A stretch of 64,000 nt of DNA from an uncultured Pelagibacteraceae bacterium. GTDB taxonomy: Bacteria > Pseudomonadota > Alphaproteobacteria > Pelagibacterales > Pelagibacteraceae. Shown here one piece after another: positions 57,410 through 64,000 of the stretch; position 1 is the first letter of the stretch, and each line of letters begins with the position of its first letter. Where the stretch lies: assembly GCA_902576765.1 (NCBI GenBank), contig CACGWH010000001.1, forward strand, positions 39,395 through 103,394, given 5' to 3'. The position numbers were made by a program, and so were the translations under genes. The notes below the pieces were generated by a model. The model made no database searches and had not been told where the DNA came from. It saw only the letters and a program-made list of their open reading frames with translations.

Positions 57410-58147
57410 TTAATTAAAGGATTTTTTGATTATATCAATAAATTTTTTTGCATCTTGAGAAGCCCCACCAACTAAAAATCCATCAATATTATCAATAGAT
57501 CTTAACTGAATAATATTTTTCGGATTTACTGATCCACCATATAAAACTTTATTTTTTTTTTTCTTACTTTTTATAAAATCGATTGTATCTGATAAATCTG
57601 TTGATTTTGGAATTAAACCAGTGCCTATAGACCAAACTGGTTCGTAAGCAATTATAATATTTCTATTATTTTTAATTTTGTTTAAACCCTTTCTTAATTG
57701 TAAATTTAAAACTTTTTTAGTAATTTTTTTTCTTTTTTCTTTTAAAGTTTCTCCAATACAAAAAATTACCTTTAGTCCTGAATTTAAAGCACTTTTTATT
57801 TTCAAATTAATTAATCTATCATTTTCTCCTGATTGTCTATTTTCTGAATGTCCAATTATTACATATTTAGCTCCAACATTTTTCAACATCATTGAATTTA
57901 CTGATCCAGTGAATGCTCCATAAGTATCATTTTCGTGACAATTTTGTGCACCCACTTCAATTTTAGAGTTTTTGAGTTTTTTTGACATTGGTCGAATTAA
58001 TATATTTGGTGGACAATAAATTATTTTGATAGACTTGTTTTTTTTGAAAGTTTTAAAAAATTTAACTATTTTATGCAGTGAATTTAGCGAATTCAAACCT
58101 CCAAACATTTTCCAATTAGCAATAAAATACATATATTTATTTGTCAT
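57410..58147 (-). CDS. tpiA: Triose-phosphate isomerase
   Basis: Interconverts DHAP and glyceraldehyde 3-phosphate. The 245 residues show IANWKMFGG with the catalytic Lys, IGHSENRQSGE with catalytic His, IAYEPVWSIGTG with catalytic Glu and the phosphate loop VLYGGSVNPKN. The ATG at 58147 gives five extra residues; the Met at codon 6 (58132) would match the usual family start better, and no Shine-Dalgarno decides it. It is divergent from ppiD. Confidence 0.97.
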   Translation of the reverse strand: MTNKYMYFIANWKMFGGLNSLNSLHKIVKFFKTFKKNKSIKIIYCPPNILIRPMSKKLKNSKIEVGAQNCHENDTYGAFTGSVNSMMLKNVGAKYVIIGHSENRQSGENDRLINLKIKSALNSGLKVIFCIGETLKEKRKKITKKVLNLQLRKGLNKIKNNRNIIIAYEPVWSIGTGLIPKSTDLSDTIDFIKSKKKKNKVLYGGSVNPKNIIQLRSIDNIDGFLVGGASQDAKKFIDIIKKSFN

Positions 58148-58203
58148 ATGTTATTTTTTAATTTATAGCTTTGCTTTTTATAGATCAATAAATTTATAGA
58201 TTA

Positions 58204-59619
58204 ATGATTGGTAGCTTTAGAAATTTTGCCAAAACTAAGTTTGCTGGCTTATTAGTTTTTATCATGATTATACCCTTTGTATTCTGGGGTATGGGAGGTA
58301 TGTTTAGTAGTGGTAATACAAATAACCTAGCGAAAATAAATAAAACAAATATTTCAACTAGTGATTTTTTTGTTTATTTAGATGAAATAAATATTGCAGG
58401 GGAAACCATTAGAAATAATTTAGAAAATAATATCATTGAAGAACTTTTACAAACTTTGATTTCAACAAAACTTCTTGATCTAGAAATTGAGAGTTATAAA
58501 ATTTTACTTAACGAAGAAACGCTATTAAAAAAAATTAAAAATAACAAAAATTTTTTTGACGATACAGGAAAATTTCAAAGAATAAAATATGAGAAATTTT
58601 TACTTGAAAATAATATCTCTGCGCCATTATTTGAGCAAAGACTAAAAAAAAGAGAGTCCCAAAAAAACTTATTTGACTATATAGGTGCAGGTACTACCTC
58701 GCCAAATTTTTTAGTGACAAAATTATTTAATGATGAAAATAGAAAATTAAATTTAGAATTTTTCAACTTGGAAAATTTTTATAAAAAAAAAAATGAGTTT
58801 TCTGAAAAAGATTTAAATGAATTTCTTTTTGAAAATAAAGATAACCTCAAAATTGAGTATATTGATTTCAAATACACTATTTTAAATCCAACTAATTTAG
58901 TTGGGGTCGATGAATTTAATCAAGCTTTTTTTGATAAAATTGACCAAATTGAAATTGATATATCTAATGATATTAATTTTGATGATATAGTTTCAAATCT
59001 TAATTTATCATCTACCAATGTAAAAAATTTCAAATTTTCAGATGATAAAAAAGAAATAGAGAAAAAAATCTACCAATTAAGGGATAATAAATTTGATATT
59101 ATCGAGGATGAAAACGATTACGTTTTATATCAAATTCAAAATATTGAAAATAGAGATCCTGATTTAAAAGATAAACAAACTCGGGGAGAAATAATTGAAC
59201 TAATTTCACAAAAAAATAAATTTGAGTACAACAGTGATTTATTAAAAAGAATTAAGAATAATGATTTTAACAAGAATGATTTTTTAAATATGGGTAAAGA
59301 TAAAATTGAAAAAATTGAATTAAATTCTGTTAAAGATAATAAAAAATTTGATATAAATGCTATTGAGCTTTTATATTCAATGCCAGTGAATACTATAACT
59401 TTAATTAATGATGAAAAAGATAATATTTACTTAGCAAGAATAAATAGTTTTAAAGATATGGAAATTAGAAATGATGAAGATAATTTCAAAAATTATATTA
59501 TTAAACAAAAAACAAATAATAAGAACTCAATATTAAAATCTTACGATTTATTTTTAAATAATAAATACAAAGTAAATCTTAATCAAAAAACGATTGAGAG
59601 AATAAAAAATAATTTTTAA
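58204..59619 (+). CDS. ppiD: PpiD/SurA-N-like membrane-anchored chaperone without a recognisable parvulin domain
   Basis: Positionally the alphaproteobacterial ppiD before trpE. The 471 residues have an N-terminal membrane anchor (KFAGLLVFIMIIPFVFWGMGG at about 11-31), then a helical SurA-N-like chaperone domain (about 38-160) including LLQTLISTKLLDLE and KFQRIKYEKFLLENN. Family members of about 600 residues carry a parvulin domain with a GGDLG motif; I find no such motif, and the second half is a low-complexity Lys/Asn/Asp-rich region. It may be chaperone-only. It overlaps trpE by one base (TAATG). Confidence 0.82.
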   Translation: MIGSFRNFAKTKFAGLLVFIMIIPFVFWGMGGMFSSGNTNNLAKINKTNISTSDFFVYLDEINIAGETIRNNLENNIIEELLQTLISTKLLDLEIESYKILLNEETLLKKIKNNKNFFDDTGKFQRIKYEKFLLENNISAPLFEQRLKKRESQKNLFDYIGAGTTSPNFLVTKLFNDENRKLNLEFFNLENFYKKKNEFSEKDLNEFLFENKDNLKIEYIDFKYTILNPTNLVGVDEFNQAFFDKIDQIEIDISNDINFDDIVSNLNLSSTNVKNFKFSDDKKEIEKKIYQLRDNKFDIIEDENDYVLYQIQNIENRDPDLKDKQTRGEIIELISQKNKFEYNSDLLKRIKNNDFNKNDFLNMGKDKIEKIELNSVKDNKKFDINAIELLYSMPVNTITLINDEKDNIYLARINSFKDMEIRNDEDNFKNYIIKQKTNNKNSILKSYDLFLNNKYKVNLNQKTIERIKNNF

Positions 59620-61079
59620 TGAAAATTAATCGAAACTTCAAAGATTTTAAGTTTCGACACAGAAACAGAAAAAATCAAATCATTTATACATCTAAAAAAG
59701 TTAAAAATGACGAAGAAATATTAAATTTAATCGACAATTTTTTAGAAGAAAAAAACAGTTTTATATTTGAGTCAGTTGAAAAAGGGAAAATAAAAGGCAG
59801 ATATACAATATTTGGGAAAAATCCTGATAAAATTTGGGAATTCAATAATAATACCTCTTATCAAATAAAAAAAAATAAAAAGATAAAATTAAAAGATAGC
59901 CCAGAGAAATTAATTGAAAATATAATTGAGGATTTTAGATTTGAAACACCAAAAGATTTACCAAAAATTTGCTCTCTAATATCTGGTTTTTTTTCCTACG
60001 ACTCAATTAGATATATCGAAAAAATTCCTAATAATTGTAAAAATGATCTTAAGTTACCTGATGTAAGACTTTTAAGACCAAAAACACTAGTGATTCACGA
60101 TAATGTAAAAAAGGAAATATTTTTTATAATTAACATATTTAAAGATGAAAAAATTAAAGATTATCATCAAAAATACGAAGAAATAAAAGCTGATATTTTT
60201 AGATTATTTATTCAGTCATCAATTAAAATTTTAAAAAAAAACGAAAATTTTTTTTCTAAAAATATAAAAGTAAAATCTAATATTCCAAAAAGTAAATTCA
60301 TTTCTATGGTAAATAAAGCAAAAAAATACATTAAATTAGGTGATATATTTCAAGTAGTTTTGAGTCAAAGATTTGAAACTAATTTAAATAAGAAACCTTT
60401 AGATATTTACAAAAAACTTAGAATTACTAATCCCTCGCCTTTCATGTTTTATTTTAATTTTAATGACTTTCAAATAATTGGTGCAAGTCCTGAAATATTA
60501 GTAAGGCTTAGAGATAACAAGATCACCGTAAGACCAATAGCAGGAACAAGACCACGTGGAAAAACACATAAAGAAGATCAATTTTACAAAAAAGATCTTC
60601 TCAAAGATAAAAAAGAGCTTGCAGAACATTTAATGCTTCTAGATTTAGGAAGAAATGATGCTGGTAAAGTTTCAAAAATTAATTCAGTAAAAGTGACTGA
60701 AAGTTTTATTATTGAGAAATATTCTCATGTTATGCATATTGTCTCAAATGTTATAGGAGAGCATGATAAGAGGTTTTCAAAATTTAAGTCATTATTAGCA
60801 GGTTTTCCTGCAGGAACTGTTTCTGGCGCTCCCAAAATTAGAGCTATGGAAATAATTGATGAATTGGAAACAACAAAAAGAAAAGTTTATGCAGGAGGTA
60901 TAGGGTATTTTTCTGCTAATGGAGAATTTGATACTTGTATAGCGCTGAGAACTGCTGTTGCTAAAAAAAATAAATTTTATGTTCAGGCTGGTGCTGGAAT
61001 AGTTGCAGATAGCAAACCACTCAAAGAATATGAAGAAACTGTAAACAAAGCTAAAGCTTTAATTAATGCGCTAAAATGA
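59619..61079 (+). CDS. trpE: Anthranilate synthase component I
   Basis: Makes anthranilate from chorismate with TrpG-derived ammonia. The 486 residues include the chorismate-binding core: GDIFQVVLSQRFE, NPSPFMFYF, IGASPEILVRL, RPIAGTRPRGK, AEHLMLLDLGRNDAGKVS and the C-terminal GFPAGTVSGAPKIRAMEI. The 58148-58203 leader region upstream of ppiD holds no Trp-rich leader peptide or attenuator that I can see. It overlaps trpG by 4 bases. Confidence 0.98.
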   Translation: MKINRNFKDFKFRHRNRKNQIIYTSKKVKNDEEILNLIDNFLEEKNSFIFESVEKGKIKGRYTIFGKNPDKIWEFNNNTSYQIKKNKKIKLKDSPEKLIENIIEDFRFETPKDLPKICSLISGFFSYDSIRYIEKIPNNCKNDLKLPDVRLLRPKTLVIHDNVKKEIFFIINIFKDEKIKDYHQKYEEIKADIFRLFIQSSIKILKKNENFFSKNIKVKSNIPKSKFISMVNKAKKYIKLGDIFQVVLSQRFETNLNKKPLDIYKKLRITNPSPFMFYFNFNDFQIIGASPEILVRLRDNKITVRPIAGTRPRGKTHKEDQFYKKDLLKDKKELAEHLMLLDLGRNDAGKVSKINSVKVTESFIIEKYSHVMHIVSNVIGEHDKRFSKFKSLLAGFPAGTVSGAPKIRAMEIIDELETTKRKVYAGGIGYFSANGEFDTCIALRTAVAKKNKFYVQAGAGIVADSKPLKEYEETVNKAKALINALK

Positions 61080-61645
61080 AAAAAATAGTTCTAATTGATA
61101 ATTATGATAGTTTTACTTTTAACCTCTATCATTACCTATCTTCATTGAAAGTAAAAGTTGATGTTATTAGAAATGACCAAATTAATTCAAAAGAAATTAT
61201 AGAGAAAAAGTACAATAAAATTGTAATCTCACCTGGACCAGGTAATCCTAACCAATCAGGTAATTGTTTGAAAATTGTAAAATCTTTATACAGAAAAATA
61301 CCTATTCTTGGAGTTTGTTTGGGTCATCAAATAATAGGACAGGTATTTGGATCTAAAATTGTTCAAGCAAGAAAACTTATGCACGGAAAAACTAGTAAAA
61401 TAATATCAAATAAAAACGGTATATTAAAAAATCTTCCTAAAACTTTCGAAGCAACTCGATATCATAGCTTAATTATTGAAAAAAAATCACTTTCAAAAGA
61501 TCTTGAGATTACTGCTGAAACTAAAGATGGGTTAATAATGGGTGTCCGACACAAAAAATATCATGTTCATGGAGTGCAATTTCACCCTGAAAGTATTAAA
61601 ACTAAGTTAGGTATTAAAATTTTAAAAAATTTTATTAAAATTTAG
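61076..61645 (+). CDS. trpG: Anthranilate synthase glutaminase component II
   Basis: Class I glutamine amidotransferase supplying ammonia to TrpE. The 189 residues have DNYDSFTFNLYHYL, the oxyanion-hole motif SPGPGNP, catalytic Cys in LGVCLGHQIIG and the His-Glu pair in GVQFHPESI. It is unfused to trpE and trpD. The ATGA overlap with trpE implies matched synthesis of the two subunits. In some bacteria TrpG is shared with folate synthesis (PabA); this cannot be judged here. Confidence 0.97.
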   Translation: MKKIVLIDNYDSFTFNLYHYLSSLKVKVDVIRNDQINSKEIIEKKYNKIVISPGPGNPNQSGNCLKIVKSLYRKIPILGVCLGHQIIGQVFGSKIVQARKLMHGKTSKIISNKNGILKNLPKTFEATRYHSLIIEKKSLSKDLEITAETKDGLIMGVRHKKYHVHGVQFHPESIKTKLGIKILKNFIKI

Positions 61646-61650
61646 AGGCA

Positions 61651-62643
61651 ATGAAACAATTCATAGAAAAAATTAAGAATAAAGAAAATTTATCATTCGA
61701 GGAAAGTAAAGCAGCTTTTGAACTATTAATGGAAGGTAAAGCCGAAGAGCAAGAAATATTTGATTTTTTGACATTTTTATCAATTAAAGGTGAAGCATCA
61801 GACGAAATAGCTGGTGGAGTGTTTGTTCTTAGAAATAAGTCTAAAAGAGTTAATGTAGATAATTGTGTTGATACATGTGGTACGGGTGGAGATGGCATGA
61901 ATACACTTAATATATCTACAGCATCTGCTTTGCTGCTTGCAAGTATGGGTGTCAAGGTAGCAAAACACGGAAATAAAGCTGTATCTTCTAAATGTGGATC
62001 AGGTGATGTTTTAGAAGCTTTGAATATCAAAATTAATTTAGAGCCAAATGAAATAGAAAATCAAATTAATAAAAATAATTTTGGTTTTATGTTTGCACCA
62101 AATTACCATAGTGCAATGAAGTTTGTTGGTCCAACTAGAAAAAAAATTGGAAAAAGAACCATATTTAATATGATTGGACCATTAAGTAGCCCTGCTTTAG
62201 TGAAGAGACAAGTGGTTGGTGTCTTTGATAAAAAACTCTTAAAAATATTTGCGAATGCCTTAAATAATTTAGATATCAAATTTGCATGGATTGTAAATAG
62301 TGAAGATGGTTTAGATGAAATTTCTCCTTATGCTAAAACTAACATTATTCAATTAAAAGATAATAAGATTTCTGAAATTACAGTTGATCCAAAAGAATTA
62401 AATGTAAATGCAGACAAATTTGAAAATCTTGTAGGTGATGATGCAAAATTTAACGCAAATAAGATTATTGATATATTCAAAGGGGAAGATAATGATTTTT
62501 CTAAAGCTGTTTGTTTAAATACAGCTGCAGGATTAATAGTAAATGAAACTCATCAAAACTTTGCCGATGCATATAGCAATGCAAGAGAACATATTTTATC
62601 AAGTAAAGTTAAAAATTATTTAGAAAAAATTAAAAATGGCTGA
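61651..62643 (+). CDS. trpD: Anthranilate phosphoribosyltransferase
   Basis: Joins anthranilate to PRPP. The 330 residues show the PRPP loop VDTCGTGGDGMNTLNISTA, KHGNKAVSSKCGSGDVLE, FAPNYHSAMK and FNMIGPLSSPA. GAGGCA before the ATG is a plausible ribosome site. It starts 5 bases after trpG and overlaps trpC by 8 bases. Confidence 0.98.
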   Translation: MKQFIEKIKNKENLSFEESKAAFELLMEGKAEEQEIFDFLTFLSIKGEASDEIAGGVFVLRNKSKRVNVDNCVDTCGTGGDGMNTLNISTASALLLASMGVKVAKHGNKAVSSKCGSGDVLEALNIKINLEPNEIENQINKNNFGFMFAPNYHSAMKFVGPTRKKIGKRTIFNMIGPLSSPALVKRQVVGVFDKKLLKIFANALNNLDIKFAWIVNSEDGLDEISPYAKTNIIQLKDNKISEITVDPKELNVNADKFENLVGDDAKFNANKIIDIFKGEDNDFSKAVCLNTAAGLIVNETHQNFADAYSNAREHILSSKVKNYLEKIKNG

Positions 62644-63427
62644 AAATATTCTTGAAAAAATAATAAAAAAAAAAAGTGAAAAGATAGTAAATTTAAAAAA
62701 AACTATTTCACTAGATTCATTAAATGAATTAATTGATTCAAATAAAACATTTATCAATTTTAAACATAAGATTGAAAACAATATTAAAGAAAACAAATTT
62801 TCGATTATTGCCGAAATAAAAAAAGCAAGCCCTTCCGCAGGTGTAATTATTAAAGATTATGATCCTGTTAATATAGCTAATATATATAATGATAATAAAG
62901 CTTCTTGTTTATCAGTTTTAACTGAAGAAGATTTTTTTTTAGGAAACCTAATCCATATTAGCAAAATTAAACAGAAAGTTAATCTACCAATTTTATGTAA
63001 AGACTTTTTTATAGACAAGTTTCAGATACCATTAGCTAAAAGTTATGGGGCTGATGCTATATTAATTATCTTAGCCGGTGTCAGTGAAAGACTTGCAAAT
63101 GAATTATATGAAGAAGCTTTAAAGTTAAATATGTCTGTAATAGTTGAGGTGCATACTGTTATAGAGGCCAAACAAGCTCTCAAATTTAAAAATGCTTTGA
63201 TAGGAATAAATAATAGAAACCTAAAAACTTTAAAAACTGACATAAATACAACTTTTGATATTCATGATATTTTAGTCAATCATCAAGGCCCGTTAATTTC
63301 TGAAAGTGGAATTAGAACGAAAGATGAGCTTTTAGAATTATCTGAAAAAACTTCCATTAAAACTTTTTTAATTGGTGAATCACTTTTAAAAAATTTAGAA
63401 AATAATTCTATTTTTTCAGTTCTTTAG
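62636..63427 (+). CDS. trpC: Indole-3-glycerol phosphate synthase
   Basis: Closes the indole ring from CdRP. The 263 residues have the signature AEIKKASPSAGVI, CKDFFIDKFQI, LIGINNRNLKTL and SESGIRTKDEL, all catalytic or phosphate-binding regions of the TIM barrel. It is not fused to TrpF. The gene is followed by lexA after 88 bases; the moaC-moeA genes often found between them in alphaproteobacteria are absent. Confidence 0.98.
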   Translation: MAENILEKIIKKKSEKIVNLKKTISLDSLNELIDSNKTFINFKHKIENNIKENKFSIIAEIKKASPSAGVIIKDYDPVNIANIYNDNKASCLSVLTEEDFFLGNLIHISKIKQKVNLPILCKDFFIDKFQIPLAKSYGADAILIILAGVSERLANELYEEALKLNMSVIVEVHTVIEAKQALKFKNALIGINNRNLKTLKTDINTTFDIHDILVNHQGPLISESGIRTKDELLELSEKTSIKTFLIGESLLKNLENNSIFSVL

Positions 63428-63476
63428 TCAAATAATCCCCTTATTTACTGCCTTTTTTACTATTGTGAATTGTAGA

Positions 63477-63491
63477 GAACTTTTGTAGAAC
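63477..63491 (+). promoter_or_regulatory. SOS box (LexA operator) upstream of lexA
   Basis: GAAC-TTTTGTA-GAAC is an exact direct repeat with 7-base spacing, the alphaproteobacterial LexA operator type (GTTC-N7-GTTC read on the other strand). It ends 24 bases before the lexA ATG, in the promoter zone. It indicates lexA autoregulation. Confidence 0.85.
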
Positions 63492-63515
63492 AGATTTTGT
63501 ACGATATTTGTTCTT

Positions 63516-64000
63516 ATGCTAACAAAAAAACAAAAAAACCTGCTTTTATTTATCAACAAGAAGTTGAGAAGCTCTGGCGTATCTCCTTCTTACGAAGAAA
63601 TGAAAGAATCACTAAATTTAAAATCTAAATCAGGAATTCATAGATTAATAAGTGCGTTAGAAGAAAGAGGATTCATTAAAAGACTAGCCCATAAAGCAAG
63701 GGCGTTAGAGGTAATTAAATTACCAGAAACAGCTTCAGCAAATGATATTTATAATAGTTTTTCACCAAGTGTTATTAAAGGTGGCTTAGATGATGAAAAA
63801 CCTATGTCTGATGATGCTGAGGTGCCCGTTTTAGGAAAAATAGCAGCTGGAACACCTGTAGAAGCTATTCAAAATGAAGTTTCTAGAATTCCATTGCCAA
63901 GTAACTTAGAAAAAAATGGTGATTATTTTGGTCTTAAAGTACAGGGAGACTCAATGATTGAAGCTGGAATTAACGAGGGTGATACTGTTATTATTAAAAG
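63516..64000 (+). CDS. lexA: SOS repressor LexA (partial, C-terminus off the right edge)
   Basis: Represses SOS genes and self-cleaves with RecA filaments. I translated 161 codons from ATG 63516. The winged helix spans about 1-70 (LTKKQKNLLLFINKKL, GVSPSYEEMKESLNLKSKSG). A linker leads to the cleavage site Ala111-Gly112 in GKIAAGTPVEA, and the catalytic Ser146 lies in QGDSMIEAGI. The catalytic Lys would be about 35 residues on, beyond the window. No Shine-Dalgarno is evident. The operator 24 bases upstream supports the identification. Confidence 0.95.
   Translation, partial: MLTKKQKNLLLFINKKLRSSGVSPSYEEMKESLNLKSKSGIHRLISALEERGFIKRLAHKARALEVIKLPETASANDIYNSFSPSVIKGGLDDEKPMSDDAEVPVLGKIAAGTPVEAIQNEVSRIPLPSNLEKNGDYFGLKVQGDSMIEAGINEGDTVIIK

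Noticed and set aside
58148-58203. Possible trp leader/attenuator before ppiD-trpEGDC
   Set aside because: The 56 bases hold no short ORF with Trp codons and no hairpin followed by a T-run.
1-64000. Search for CRISPR arrays, insertion sequences, prophage genes, integrases, toxin-antitoxin pairs, rRNA
   Set aside because: No spaced repeats, transposase or integrase motifs, or rRNA sequence were seen. ratA is named after a toxin but is the housekeeping Coq10/START protein here, with no antitoxin partner.

Overview
The window looks like a stretch of core chromosome from a SAR11-type alphaproteobacterium (Candidatus Pelagibacter or a close relative). This rests on the very AT-rich sequence, Lys/Asn/Ile-rich proteins, near-absent intergenic space, and gene orders that are alphaproteobacterial but stripped down: dgt-argS-nagZ-scpAB-tatABC-serS-yajC-secDF, ispDF-pgpA-pncC-ratA-lipA, pyrG-kdsA-eno-ftsB, ppiD-trpEGDC-lexA, ntrYX-trkA. 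I see no mobile element, prophage, CRISPR array or rRNA, no gene-free stretch over 300 bases, and no island of unfamiliar genes.

Layout. 1-5098 (minus): tgt (runs off the left edge), a secreted cyclophilin, coaD, gyrA, ssb. 5188-8672 (plus): uvrA and a PuuD-N-like membrane protein. 8669-19445 (minus): a tightly packed run for chromosome segregation, Tat/Sec export, cell-wall recycling and two tRNA synthetases. 19496-20589 (plus): erpA-like and xth. 20581-24969: an Ldh2-family dehydrogenase, then a zinc locus (znuA divergent from znuC-znuB-zur) with two Zur-type operators between znuA and znuC. 24966-32174 (minus): the phosphate-starvation locus phoR, pstS, pstCAB-phoU-phoB. 32235-38102 (minus): dgkA, manC, ilvD, valS. 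38223-38422 (plus): tRNA-Cys and tRNA-Asn. 38425-43408 (minus): an XRE regulator and the general amino-acid ABC transporter aapJQMP. 43586-43662 (minus): tRNA-Arg. 43694-49630 (minus): ntrY-ntrX-trkA-trkH. 49657-51720 (plus): ispDF, pgpA, pncC. 51697-58147 (minus): ratA, lipA, ftsB, eno, kdsA, pyrG, secG, tpiA. 58204 to the right edge (plus): a degenerate ppiD, trpEGDC, and lexA (cut by the edge).

Regulation readable in the DNA: three Pho boxes with 11-bp phasing (before phoR, pstS and pstC), a perfect hairpin separating pstS from pstC, a similar hairpin separating aapJ from aapQ, two tandem Zur-like operators, an alphaproteobacterial SOS box (GAAC-N7-GAAC) before lexA, and strong palindromes before aapJ. 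Zinc, phosphate and nitrogen (amino-acid) acquisition therefore each show their own local control signals.

I did not find a wholly new multi-gene system. The most notable oddities are: aapM split by a one-base frameshift at a 7-base homopolymer; a Tgt lacking two of its zinc-ligand cysteines; an NtrX whose ATPase domain is degenerate (no GAFTGA, Walker B Asp-Gln); a PpiD lacking a recognisable parvulin domain; a remnant of a SPOR-type protein between argS and nagZ; and five convergent gene junctions of which four overlap at the stop codons and the fifth has a 2-base gap.
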